This document shows, piece by piece, positions 11,252 to 22,337 of a DNA stretch of 64,000 bases. This DNA is from Siphonodentalium dalli (taxonomy: Eukaryota; Mollusca; Scaphopoda; Gadilida; Siphonodentaliidae), in contig CP136066.1 in NCBI GenBank assembly GCA_032622095.1, positions 203,258,978 through 203,322,977 of the forward strand, given 5' to 3'. Made by a program: the position numbers and the translations under genes. Each line of letters starts with the position of its first letter. The stretch's first letter is position 1. Under the pieces are notes generated by a model. It searched no databases. It was not told where the DNA came from and saw nothing but the letters and a program-made list of their open reading frames with translations.

Positions 11252-12980
11252 TTGTCACAGCACAACTAACAACGAGACAAGCAGGACAAAGAACAGCCAT
11301 TATTATAATTGGTTCTACTATGTTGTGTTCTACTATAGGATGTGTTGTTTCTTGTTTACAAAGAATCATGGTGTCCGCAAATAAGTACAATGGCCACTTC
11401 AAAACTATCACAATAAAAATTGTGTACTGCTACCTTATATGGCACAGTATAATCAATTGCTTCTGAGATCTCTTGAAAAGAAAAAACACCAACGCTTATC
11501 AAAAATCAATAAATCAATTGCCCACTTGCCATTTGATATGATAATGGTAACCACCAATATTTTATCAATTAGTACTCCGCTTTAGAGTACAGCGTAGAAG
11601 GTAATACATTGGGTTGGAATCACTTGTCCCTATCGACCCTTCGACCACCCTGTGGTTACCCCCAACACCAATTCCTTCTCATGCACCCCAATCCGAGAAA
11701 ATATTGAAGTCTACACATGCCTTGTAATTACACATACGGAGTTGAATTTTCTATTCAATCGGCCCACACCTCTCTTGCTCAATATCAGAAATTCTAGAGA
11801 TACGGCACATATACATCCGTTATTTTGTATTAGAAATTCATGTTATACGCGTTAACTTAAAATAAGTCGATTGCCCTACTTCACTATGACGGGCCGTCAT
11901 TGACGGCATGTCGGGGTGATATTTGGTATTGTAATTATACACTGACTTTTGTATTTTGACTGTCATCTTGGTAGCCATCTAGGATGAAATTGAACAGTTT
12001 TATTGAATTGTGATAAAAATTCCATATGTGGTATAACATTTCTTTTCCCATTTCTGAATTCAGCAAACTTCTTTAAAACGGTTGCCAGAATGCTATAATT
12101 TTGTTGTCTAAAGTGCATTTTCGACCAATCGAACAGGCTGTGTACAACACAATTGTTTGCACTGCATTGCTGAAGCAATAAGTTAACGCTGATTGCTCAT
12201 AATTGCAATCGCCACCAAACGGAAGATCATTTACAAGAGATATTTGGAAATCGTAAAATCGTTGAATTGTTGGTGCCATTTTGGCGGCCATCTTTGACTG
12301 GGTATAAAAAAAAATGTCCATGAATGTCGGTTTTGTACTGTGATATTTGCTATTGCTGAATTGCCTATACTGAGAGAAAAATTATACCCTTTAATAAATA
12401 TGCACACTATTGGTCCGTCCTTATGACAACCGTGCATCTGAACTGAGGTAATAATGACGTCATATTTGTGACGTCATAATTCCTTCCAGTCGCGGACTCA
12501 GGAAGTCTTACAAACTTGTTCTGACAAAGTGACATTCTATAAAAATATCATAGTATCTACATTTGTTTTTAAAAAGTACATATAAGCGAATATACTGCTG
12601 TAGGATCGAAGTGAACGCTTTAAAGGGGTTCTGTACTCAAATGATGTTATTGGTTTCAAAAGTACTTGCTTCGAAGAAGAAGGTAACCATTTTACCATTA
12701 TTTGAAAGTCTGTTGATTACGAAGTAATGTTATGGGTGCCAGTAAGTTGGAATGCGAAAATAGAACTATCGTATTAGAGTAATTTTTATAAATTTTTTAA
12801 GTAATTGTATCAAATAAATGTTATATTATATGCATTTTAGTCCCAGATACTCATTTAAATTCGTATATTGTCACTAGTCAGCGAGTACCTGAGTTCACGC
12901 CCCGTATATATATCAACGTAATGTTCCACACGATTATGTGTGTCACGCGTCTGATTACGTCTTGTACACTGAAATTTGTA
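11252..12980. other. Unassigned non-coding DNA
   Basis: No exon supported. GCCATTTTGGCGGCCATCTT at about 12278 contains an AAGATGGC-type (YY1-like) core on the minus strand, probably incidental. TTTAAAGGGGTTCTGTACTC near 12620 resembles a family C end. Confidence 0.35.
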
Positions 12981-12986
12981 ATTTAA

Positions 12987-13430
12987 CCCTTTACCCAGCA
13001 GAACGGCCCTGTACCAATGCATTCTCTTATATATGCGAGTCGACCATATGTCGCCTCGCATATATAAGAGAATGCATTGGCTTAACACATATTAAAAATG
13101 ATAAAATTGTCAAAGAATGTAGAAAAATATTATCAAAATTGTTAAAAAATGTAAGAACAAATTCTAAAATTGTTAAAGAATGTAAGAAAAATGGTAAAAA
13201 GCGTTTTTTTAGGCCAATGCATTCTCTTATATATGCGAGGCGACCTGTGGTCGACTCGCATATATAAGAGAATGCATTGGCACAGGGCATAACTGTAACC
13301 ATCACAATGTGGTCAATGAACCGGTTCCAATGATATCCATATTTGTATGGTGTTATTGAGACAGACCGAAGATATTTTAGGCTGTTGAAGCTTTATTTGG
13401 GCGTTTTTGGCCGGTTTGTTGGGTAAAGGG
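12987..13430 (+). mobile_element. Family A MITE, copy 2
   Basis: 444 bp, flanked by TTAA at 12983-12986 and 13431-13434. Cassettes at about 13014-13080 and 13213-13281. The segment after the left cassette (TTAACACATATTAAAAATGA) is the exact unoccupied counterpart of the family K insertion site at 21542-22015. Confidence 0.9.
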
Positions 13431-13604
13431 TTAAAATATGACTCGAGCCATAATTAAATTTATATCATATTATTAACTTTGGTTTCAAGATAACCTGTTA
13501 ACTCTAATTAATTACTTTTCTATATATTATCGATATTATAATATATAGATCGTTGTTAGTGCCGGGAATCTATTGAAATTGGCGCACAATCATCGACCCC
13601 TTTA

Positions 13605-13949
13605 AATGGGGACTGTACACCAAATCCGGCAATTTATGAGACCATATCCTGTTATGCTCAACAGAACATATGTAACACATGAATGAATTTGAGCCATGGA
13701 TTAGTGCAAAATACACATATTTGCTCTATGAACAATGCTAACAGCATGGTAATTATAATGAAAATGAATAAATAGCTGGAGTCATAAATTCATTTTCTTT
13801 ATAATTTCATGTTGTTTGCATCGTTCATAGAGCACATTAGTGTATTTTGCACTAATCCATGGCTCAAATTCATTCATTTGTTACAATATTCTGCTGAGTA
13901 TAAAAGTAGATGGTCCATAAATGGCCAGATTTGGTGTACAATACCCCTT
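13605..13949. mobile_element. Family C foldback MITE, copy 1 (unoccupied)
   Basis: About 345 bp with TA flanks (13603-13604, 13950-13951). Outer ends resemble AAAGGGGTATTGTACACCAAATC. Inside, a long palindrome has arms with GAATTTGAGCCATGGATTAG and GTAATTATAATGAAAATGAA. The copy at 39418-40214 is the same element with family B inserted. Confidence 0.8.
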
Positions 13950-13951
13950 TA

Positions 13952-14288
13952 ACGATAATATGATGTGGTCCATGAATTTCAATATAATAGCAAAGCTTAC
14001 TAGAGTACAAGGAACCTCAAAACAGTGTTTAAACACGAGGGAAGTATATAAGTATGAGTATACGCAGGCCGACATATGGGTCATCATAATCGAAAACACA
14101 TTACGCCAATTAATCAAAATTATTTCAAGGTATCAACCGCCAGTTTTCATCGAGTTAACGTTTAAAAAATTCCGTACTACTCATTGACGAGGGATCATAT
14201 GATTTAACAACCCTGTGTCTGTTAAAATCTGGAAGTCAATCGATTTAGTATGAGACAAATTACTCAATAGTTTGAAGCAGCCCACGTA
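13952..14288. other. Unassigned
   Basis: No recognisable repeat or exon. Confidence 0.35.
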
Positions 14289-14737
14289 CAAGCCTGCAAA
14301 TAGTGTGTCTGTCATTTGCAGAATGAGGTCCCCAGAGGGTGAATTTAGTGATGCTATCCCGCACAGCTAGCTAGCATCACCAAATTCACCCCCATGGACA
14401 TCATTCTGCTTAGGCATTATCTTCTGGGAAATATCTATAGTTTCAACTTAACATTGCTTTTAGTTACTTTTCCCCTTCTGTTCAGTTTATATATCCCCTA
14501 ATTTGCAGACGATAAATGCATAATCGAGGTGACCAATGGGTGAACATCACCATCTTCAACTGGGGAAATTCAATCTGATCCTAGATCTCCCATAGCAGTT
14601 GGGGCTTAATCAGACTGGGGTTCACATAAGGTGAATTTGGGGACACTAGCCCGCCATGCATGATATATATATATGGCGTCGCTACATTCACCTTCTGGGG
14701 ACCTCATTCTGCAAATGACGGACACAGTATTTGCAGG
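14289..14737. mobile_element. Family I palindromic MITE
   Basis: About 449 bp with inverted ends AAGCCTGCAAATAGTGTGTC and its complement near 14737. Subterminal ATTTGCAGAATGAGGTCCCC occurs on both sides. Internal short palindromes include CACAGCTAGCTAGCAT. A truncated copy lies at about 20048-20322. Confidence 0.75.
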
Positions 14738-15200
14738 TTTGAGTACGAAGTAAGTAGTGTACGTCAGTCATCAACAGAACAACGTGTTTGCAGGTGTTCA
14801 AATAAGCGTTTCCGACGCGTGTTAACATAGACGGCATGCTTGTTTCGATTATGTTTCTCAAGTCGAATGTGAAAATAAACGTGGCGGCGGTTAGCACATT
14901 ATGGTTATAATCACGTAATTAGGAAATATCAAAGTTCGTCATACCTCCACTTAATCATGAGGTATATATCAGTCCGTTCATCGCCCTATCATCCACTGAG
15001 GTAATAGAGGTTATATATCCACGACCTGAGATACACCGAGTCTGAAGAAATATCGAACATCGAGTGACTTCTAATATTAATTCTTATCTTTACCGTTGTG
15101 TTTACGTGAAAATATAGTATATGTTTTCTTATAGATACCGGTAGTGAGTTTCATTAACCACTTCTTAACTAAATACTCATTGAGTATACCTTACTCGTTT
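14738..15200. other. Unassigned
   Basis: No feature recognised. Confidence 0.35.
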
Positions 15201-15204
15201 TAAA

Positions 15205-15293
15205 TTCGCGCAGTATTATTTTTCGCTCAGTTTTGAATTCGGACAACAGGGTGCGCGATTTCAAAACTGAGTGAAGAAAAATAATACTACTGT
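15205..15293. repeat. Inverted repeat (hairpin)
   Basis: AGTATTATTTTTCGCTCAGT and a near complement (ACTGAGTGAAGAAAAATAAT) form arms of about 30 bp around GAATTCGGACAACAGGG. It is followed at 15308-15390 by degenerate repeats of CGATTCTGCGACC. Confidence 0.65.
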
Positions 15294-15393
15294 CGCACGG
15301 CACAATCGTTTCGACGATTCTACGACCAATTCCACGATTCTGCGGCTTGACAACCACGGTGCTGCGGCAATTTAACGATTCTGCGACCAGGCT

Positions 15394-16235
15394 GATGCAA
15401 TAAACACGAAAAAAACAGTAAGAAATGAATAATTCCAGAAATATAGACAGTTATGTACCACATATTATATTTCTATTAGGTACGGCGATCTTCGATTCAG
15501 CACTAGACAGTTAGCACAACAATACATAATCTTTGACACAAATAGACCAGTTGTTTTGGATTTACACACATCACTGTGTGAAATTCGTCTTTAGAGTTGA
15601 GAAAATATATATAATGTCCTATAAAATTGAGTGGAAACCAAATAATAACATAGCCATACGTCTTTGGTTGATTTTTCACAACTGATGTTAACCTCAGTTC
15701 TGTGATTGATGGCGCTGTGTCCATATTTGTGGGGGTATCATCGCACTCAATTGACAACGCCGAGTAGTCGACTATGACAACGACGATTGTGAGACCAGCA
15801 ATTGAAATTTCATTAACTTGTGCTCACGAGAAGTCGTTTTCTAATGAATTTGACGCTCGCTATAGACATGAATACGCATATGAATCACACGACCTCAAGG
15901 CTGCGAGATTAAGACTCTTTTATTTGGAGCCAGCTGTGGAAAATAAAGTAATGTCGAATCGTATATTACTGTACTGTACATGTTTAATTTCCATATCTGT
16001 GCACCACACATTACAGATTTAAATGTTCCGCCTATCCAACTTTCCTTCCGTCTGTCACTACGCCTAACTAGCAGCCGACTCACAATGCCTCGGTATTTTC
16101 TTATGGCCAACATGTCTTATTCTCAGTTGCGTTGTGGTATCGATAGCGGGGAATGGCCGCCTTCGTGTTAGAAATTAACTCCACACATGAAACTTAATAT
16201 TTTGTTTTGAGTATAATTCCATATTTTGACATCCA
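15394..16235. other. Unassigned non-coding DNA
   Basis: Several short open frames with no domain, splice or codon signal. Ends at a (TA)n tract near 16236-16256. Confidence 0.35.
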
Positions 16236-16378
16236 GGTATATATATATATATATATCTATAAACGGTGAAAAATGATATTCTATAATGATTTATTTATTT
16301 GTGATTAAAATCTAGTTATCTAAAATATAATTCCCTCGCGCAGTCAAGATTTGCCTCCAGATATTACAATTCTATGAC

Positions 16379-16540
16379 ATTATAACTTGCTGCAGCAAGA
16401 TGCTAACTTGCTGCAGAAAGATACTAACTTGCTGCACAAAAGGTGTTAATTTAATGTAGAATGATGCTAACGTACCGCAGAAAAGGCGATAACTTAGTGT
16501 ATATATAGAGGGATGCTAACTTACTGCAGAAAGTTGACGA
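16379..16540 (+). repeat. Degenerate ~22-bp tandem array
   Basis: Units of the form GATGCTAACTTGCTGCAGAAA recur about seven times with increasing divergence towards the right. Confidence 0.75.
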
Positions 16541-16770
16541 ATGACTTAACTTGGCCCTCCAGTGTCGGTGATATTAGAAATAACCAAACTCTCGAAACGA
16601 ACTAATTCAGCGGCAGACGAAAGGTTATCACTCGTTCATATTTGGCCATTGAATATTGTTATAATTGATATGTTTGATATGGGGAATGAACGATATAGTA
16701 GAAATCGACTATGTGATCCTTTCATACATTTAATAGTGATTGGTGAACAATAACAGACAGTAACAATTAA

Positions 16771-17151
16771 CCCTTTACCCAACAGAACGACACTGTGCCA
16801 ATGCATTCTCTTATATATGCGAGTCGACCATAGGTCGCCTCGCATATATAAGAGAATGCATTGGCTTAACACATTAAAAATTATAAAATTGTTAAAGAAT
16901 GTAAGAAAAAATGGTAAAAAGTGTTTTTTTTAGGCCAATGCATTCTCTTATATATGCGAGGCGAGCTATGGTCGATTCGCATATATAAGAGAATGCATTG
17001 GCACAGGGCATAACTGTAACTATCACAATGTGGTCAAGGAGCCGGTTCCAATGATATCAATATTTGTATGGTTCTATTGAGACAGACCGAAGATATTTTA
17101 GGCTGTTGAAGCTTTATTTGGCCGGTTTTGGCCGTTTTGTTGGGTAAAGGG
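16771..17151 (+). mobile_element. Family A MITE, copy 3
   Basis: 381 bp, TTAA at 16767-16770 and 17152-17155. Cassettes at about 16798-16866 and 16936-17002; the right cassette has GCGAGCTATGGTCGATTC changes. Confidence 0.9.
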
Positions 17152-17239
17152 TTAATATAACAAGGTCGGATTCTATTCAATAATTTCAACAGCATCAAGA
17201 TATAGAATATAAACAGAGTGTTCCTCTCTTCTTCTTTTT

Positions 17240-17345
17240 TCTCTTGCCAGCAGGGGGGGGGGGCGGAGAAAATATGTTTTCCGACACGTATGCTGGGGGT
17301 GGTGGTGTCAAAATAAGCCCAAAGCAATTTTTTCCGTGACAAAAT
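17240..17345 (-). repeat. Family U repeat with G-run
   Basis: Contains a G run, then CCGACACGTATGCTGGGGGT and AAGCAATTTTTTCCGTGAC. Related copies are at 18485-18655, 36980-37080, 37400-37550, 45240-45615 and 58195-58350. Confidence 0.6.
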
Positions 17346-17929
17346 TATTTTTTCTCCTTCACACCTTTTATTGGATTTTTACTAGTCTGTACAGGTTTGT
17401 AACACTAATAAATCAATAGTAAGGAACTGAAGCAACACTAAACATGCTAGGGCCATTGGATGTTGGTTTGTGCATATTTAGGACAAGGGAAAGTATTCTT
17501 AATGCAGCTGAATCGCCCATGTAGTATTCTATGTAATTAACATAAAATAGGATAACTTTAAAGAAATAAATTGAATGCCAAATCTGGTCAAACATGGACA
17601 TTAAACACTGATGTATACACTGATGTATAAGAAAAAAACATGTAACATACCTGGACTTGCGAGTGGATAACACAATTATCTCATATGTGACAAAAGAGAT
17701 AGAAAATGGTAATAATTCACAATCTCATGTAGTCATGAATGAGTTAATACAGGTTTCTACTAAAAGTGTAGATATGTTTTTTATTATATGCTTTACTCTC
17801 ACATGCTACACTTGAGCAGTCCAATAGAAATAATGCCTTATCTGAACTCATACAAGATTCCTGAATTCATAAATGGTACCTCATTGACATTGGCTCATTC
17901 GCTGAAGATTTCACATGACACAAGAGGAA
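17346..17929. other. Unassigned
   Basis: No exon or repeat recognised; AT-rich. Confidence 0.35.
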
Positions 17930-17931
17930 TA

Positions 17932-18142
17932 CAGTAATGCTCTAATTAATCGACTTCTTAACCACATCAGAATTATGAGTATGTTTTCAGGATTTAGTCG
18001 GAAATATGGCTTGTTGCCATTCATCGGAAAGCTCTCAGTGAGAGCTTTCCGATGAATGGCAACAAGCCATGTTTCTGACTAAATCCTGAAAAGTTATCCA
18101 TAATTCTGATGTTGTTAAGAAGTCAATTAATGAGCATTACTG
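17932..18142. mobile_element. Family E palindromic MITE, copy 1
   Basis: 211 bp, almost entirely one inverted repeat, flanked by TA. Ends CAGTAATGCTC and GAGCATTACTG; the centre is AAGCTCTCAGTGAGAGCTTT. TA flanks with such ends suggest a Tc1/mariner-type MITE (inference). A second full copy is at 62464-62675 and one arm fragment at about 30287-30340. Confidence 0.85.
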
Positions 18143-18484
18143 TAACTCTATCCTGTTTGTCATATTTTGTCAAAATTGTATTGTAAACTTTGGAAGTTCA
18201 GTATTTTGTGAGAAATTGAAGCTTTTCATTTTTTCTTTCTTGGACACTCAGCTATATTGTTTTTACTATGATTTTGCCAAGGGACTGAATGATCAGCTTG
18301 GGGCATTTTAATGTACTCACCATTATTTGTGCTAGATCGGTAAGCAGAATATTCACATGTTTCTAGGGACAAAATCCACAGCAGTCAAGAATATACTGCT
18401 AGAGACCAGTCCTGCTGTTCATTACTAGATTAACTGAATCTCAATGTAGGAGGTTTGGTGCTGGTTTTCTCTGTATGTTTGTGT

Positions 18485-18655
18485 TTTGCGTTCCACAAGG
18501 GGGTGGGTGTCAAAACATGGCTGGAAAAAACTCTATGAAATGGAAAAAAAATTGGGGACGGGGGGGGGTGGGTGGGTCCAAAAAGTGGTCATCGGCAAAA
18601 AAGTAGCATACGTGTCTGGAAATTTTTTTCCGACCCCCCCCCCCCCTGTTGCCAG
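18485..18655 (+). repeat. Family U repeat (G-run to C-run)
   Basis: GGGGGTGGGTGTCAAAACAT at the left; GCATACGTGTCTGGAAAT and a run of about 14 C at the right. The G-rich and C-rich ends are far apart but complementary. Confidence 0.65.
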
Positions 18656-18818
18656 TGATTAAAAAACAAAAACAAAAAAGCCTATATCTCTATATGTTCA
18701 TGTGGCAGACCAATAGACTGCAATATGTGAAAAATAAAGGGATACAAGCACTCATGGCGGGCAAATGTGCACAGAATATGTAAGTCTGTAAACACACCAA
18801 ATACATGGAGAAATAGAA

Positions 18819-19326
18819 CATGCCATGAATCTCCACTCTGGCTAACGCCCGTAGAGATCATATGCCATCAGTAACTTGTTGAAGTTTTGACAGGGAACCT
18901 TATAAAGTCGAAAATAACACGGAGAATATATTTCTTTATTATTATCTGTTCCTTAATAATGTACTGCATTGTATATGTGAAGGTCCCGTCTCGATATTTC
19001 ACGATTTAAGTGAATTTGTGAGCGATTTTGCTTTGCGTAGCTTACAATTATGGAATTTCGGAATTTCTACTGGGTAATTAATTCGATGTTTATTGCGAAA
19101 TCGGCTTACAAAAGTCAGAGAAAAACATGCATTTTTAGTTGGTATATTCACGTACAGTGATGTACTTTATTAAAGAACAGATAATAACTAAAAAATAAAT
19201 TCCCCGCGTTATTGTTCGGCTTTATAAGGTTCCCTGTCAAAACTTCAAAAAGTTCCCATGCAGGTTTTGTACTTGTGGAATATGATCTCTACGGGCGGTA
19301 GCCACAGTAGAGATTCATGGCATGAT
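18819..19326. mobile_element. Family F MITE, copy 1
   Basis: About 508 bp. Inverted ends are CATGCCATGAATCTCC and AGATTCATGGCATGATC. Long subterminal inverted repeats follow (TGACAGGGAACCTTATAAAG, GAATATATTTCTTTATTATT). The centre has GCGATTTTGCTTTGCG. Confidence 0.8.
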
Positions 19327-19975
19327 CTTGAACCTTTCATGACTGGAGCTTCCTGATTTTTTTAGAAAGCCCTGTGCCAATGCATTCTCTTATATATGAC
19401 CCGCCATATCAAATCCAGTCGGAAGTCGGGATTTTTTTTTACCCTGTGCCAATGCATTCTCTTATATATGCGAGTCGACCATAGGTCGCCTCGCGTATAT
19501 AAGAGAATGCATTGGCTTAACAATTTTTTATCATGTTTTTTAAATAAATGTTTCTTACAATTTTTAGGACATAAAATAAAATAACATCCATTACCCTGCA
19601 GGGAGCCCCACACATATATAGAAGCACATAGAAGATAGAAGAATGTCGTCTGCTCATGTTTGTCTGGGGCTCTGTATGGGTGAAATTATAAAATTGTTAA
19701 AGAATACAAGAACAAATTACTAAAATTGTAAAAAATTGTTAGTTCAATGCATTCTCTTATATATGCGAGACGACCTATAGTCGACTCGCATATATAAGAG
19801 AATGCATTGGCACAGGGTAAAACAAATCCCGACTTCCGACTGGATTTGATATGGCGGGTCACATATATGCGAGTCGACCATAGGTCGCCTCGCATATATA
19901 AGAGAATGCATTGGCCTAACACATTTTATATTATTTATTATAATTGTTAAAAATTGTAAGAAAAAATGATTAGCC
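19327..19975 (+). mobile_element. Family A-prime host interrupted by family B
   Basis: 19331-19395 is an A-prime left end (CCTTTCATGACTGGAGCTTC, then CCCTGTGCC and half a hairpin). The hairpin resumes at 19867 (ATGCGAGTCGACCATAGGTC) after the inserted family B copy. Filler with AAATTGTAAGAAAAAATGAT follows to about 19975. A family F right-end fragment (AGAGATTCATGGCATGAT) follows at about 19983-20000. Confidence 0.75.
19396..19862 (+). mobile_element. Family B MITE, copy 3, nested in a hairpin
   Basis: 467 bp. The left end reads ATGACCCGCC (first base differs from the usual G) and the right end GGCGGGTCAC. ATAT lies on each side (19392-19395, 19863-19866). Removing the element and one ATAT restores TTCTCTTATATATGCGAG, the intact hairpin arm seen elsewhere. 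Confidence 0.9.
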
Positions 19976-20047
19976 AGAGTAGAGATTCATGGCATGATGT
20001 TTGTGCATACGAACTATGACGCAGAATTTAATTTCATCATTATCTTG

Positions 20048-20322
20048 CAAGCCTGCAAATAGCGTGTCTGTCATTTGCAGAATGAGGCCCCCAGAGGGTG
20101 AATTTAGTGATTCTATCCCGCACAGCGGGCTAGCATCACAAAATACACCCTCTGGAGACCTCATTCTGCTTAGGCCTCATCTTCTGTGAAGTATCTACAG
20201 CATCAAATGAACATTGTTTTAGTTACGTTCTCCCATCTGGGAAGTTTCTAAATCCCCTAATTTGCAGAAGGTAAAATCCATAATCGAGGTGCCCAATGGG
20301 TGAACATCACCAACTTCAACTT
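20048..20322. mobile_element. Family I MITE, truncated copy
   Basis: Left end GCCTGCAAATAGCGTGTCTG and interior GGTGAATTTAGTGATTCTAT match 14289 onward. It breaks off after GGTGAACATCACCAACTTC. Confidence 0.65.
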
Positions 20323-20576
20323 TGTTCTTGTATTCATTATTGGTAGTTCTCCTCTTCAAGAACGAATTTTTTTGCATTTTGAAAACATTGTTTGGTTTCA
20401 AAGCTACCAATCGTGTAGTACGTTAAATTATATTAGTCCTATATTTATAATATGACTTTCAGAATAGATTTCAAGGCTTTGACCTTTTCATATGTTCACC
20501 GTCAAATGTTTATTAAACTTTGGTGTCTTATTGGACTAATGGGAATGTTATCGGTAATGTAACTATCACAGTAATG

Positions 20577-21376
20577 CTGATGGGGTCATTGTCACAAGGC
20601 TCCGGTCACATTCGTAGCCAGCTTTTTAAATCGATCACAAATGTAGCCAGCTTTTCTACGCCGATCACATTTGTAGCCAGCTTTTCATATTCATGCGAGC
20701 TTCAATGAACAAGATTTTATCACATAATTTGCCCATAAAAGCAGTTTCATAATTACCGATAAGAGACACGTTTAATATTAGCGCGTGCGATGACGTCACA
20801 TCGTTCTTCAAATGACTTGCGATCGCTGCGGTTTTTATCGTTGTTTTCGATGGATATTTCGCATTGCTTCGCGTTTATTTTATCATGTGATAAAAAGTAT
20901 CTCACACTCGTCCTATTTTATACGTAATTTATCAACCTCGTCCACTAAATTCTATTTGAGCCTCGGTAAACCTCGGCTCAAATCGAATTTAGTGAACTCG
21001 GTTGATAAATTCCGTATAAAATAGTAACTCATGTGAGATCCTCTATATGTTAGTCTCATTTTTCTGAGTTGATGAATGAAAAACAACAAATTTTAATTTG
21101 ATATTAGTTCACCTAATAACCTGAGGTTTCCGATCAATGTCGTTAGATGCTCGAATTATATTCCAATATAAGTTGATAAACGAAGTCAGTTTTGGAGCAT
21201 GACGTCGATATTTTAGTAACGAACGCGATGACGTCATATTTCGCGCCATATAAAGCATGGAATTAGAAAAGCTGGCTACGAATGTGATCGCCGGCGAAAA
21301 GCTGGCTACATTTGTGATCGATTTAAAAAGCTGGCTACGAATGTGACCGGAGCCTTGTGACAATGACCCCATCGGC
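20577..21376. mobile_element. Family J element, 800 bp, 10-bp target duplication
   Basis: Inverted ends TGATGGGGTCATTGTCACAA and the complement ending CCCCATCGGC. Each end carries repeated TAGCCAGCTTTT-type blocks. The direct repeat CACAGTAATG flanks it (20567-20576, 21377-21386). A central palindrome (about 20895-21045) has arms ATTTATCAACCTCGTCCACT and GAATTTAGTGAACTCGGTTG. The flanks either side resemble 57080-57250, the presumed empty host. No transposase is encoded. The duplication length suggests hAT or Mutator-like mobilisation (inference). Confidence 0.75.
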
Positions 21377-21523
21377 CACAGTAATGTGTACAAATTTTTT
21401 TTTTTTGACATGCACAGTCTCATAATTGGAAAGTTATTAATAACGAAAATAAGAACAAATATAATGTACCTGAGTAGCTTCAAGCAATTTTTATAATATT
21501 TTTCTACATTCTTTGACAATTTT

Positions 21524-22188
21524 ATAAGAGAATGCATTGGCTTAAAGGTACTCAATCCGTAAAGAGGGTCCCCATCTCAACAGATTCCAACAACAACAAT
21601 CCGATCAGGGGGTCCTATATTACTATTTCTTTGGCTTTGGGGGTAAACAATATTTGATTCGAGTCGATGATTCAAACAAAGCTCAGAGTTATTAGATATT
21701 GATTTTTGAAATTTGTTATGTTCTCGAGATGAGTACTAATAATTGCCGTCAATTTCGTATCCTGCTCGAGATTTATACACCAAAACTCTATTCAAACAGA
21801 CAAGGATGGATAACTCTAAAATCAAGTGGTAATAATTGACTACGAACTGGGCCAGAAAGAATTCCCGATAATGAAAAATAATAGATTTCTAAAATCGATA
21901 TCTAACAAATCTGAGCTTTGATGGGTGACTTCCTCGACTCGAATCAAATATTTTTGACCCCCGAAGCCATTGAAATAGTAATTGAGATGAGTTTTATCGG
22001 ATTGAGTACCTTTAACACATATTAAAAATGATAAAATTGTCAAAGAATGTAGAAAAATATTATTATATTATATTGTTTAGGCCAATGCATTCTCTTATAT
22101 ATGCGAGGCGACCTATGGTCGACTCGCATATATAAGAGAATGCATTGGCACAGGGCATAACTGTAACTATCACAATATGGTCAATGTG
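21524..22188 (+). mobile_element. Family A remnant interrupted by family K
   Basis: 21524-21541 is the end of a left cassette (AGAGAATGCATTGGC). 22016-22188 carries the family A interior (CACATATTAAAAATGATAAA), a full right cassette (22079-22147) and CATAACTGTAACTATCACAA. The family A terminus itself is missing. Confidence 0.8.
21546..22011. mobile_element. Family K MITE (complete)
   Basis: 466 bp, ends AGGTACTCAATCCGTAAAG and GATTGAGTACCT, flanked by TTAA (21542-21545, 22012-22015). Long palindromic body includes ATTTGATTCGAGTCGA and TTTATACACCAAAACTCTAT. The empty site is at 13077-13130 in family A copy 2. The CCC-less AGG start with TTAA would fit either Kolobok-like or piggyBac-like mobilisation; undecided. 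Confidence 0.9.
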
Positions 22189-22252
22189 TGCAACTTTATA
22201 ATATTAGTCTATACATTATCTGAAACGGCAAAAGGGAAACAAACAAAAATAA

Positions 22253-22337
22253 TTAAAGGCACGGATGGCCTTCGATATAGGTTATAATTTAGAAATAACA
22301 GTTTCCAAATTATGAAAATTGCCTCTATAATATAGTA
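22253..22337 (+). mobile_element. Family G left-end fragment
   Basis: TTAA then AGGCACGGATGGCCTTCG. No matching right end nearby; it runs into the duplicated block. Confidence 0.5.

Noticed and set aside
11963..12437. Overlapping minus-strand frames with KMAAKMAP
   Set aside because: Three overlapping frames in different registers with no domain; the phrase comes from a GGCGGCCATCTT-type motif.
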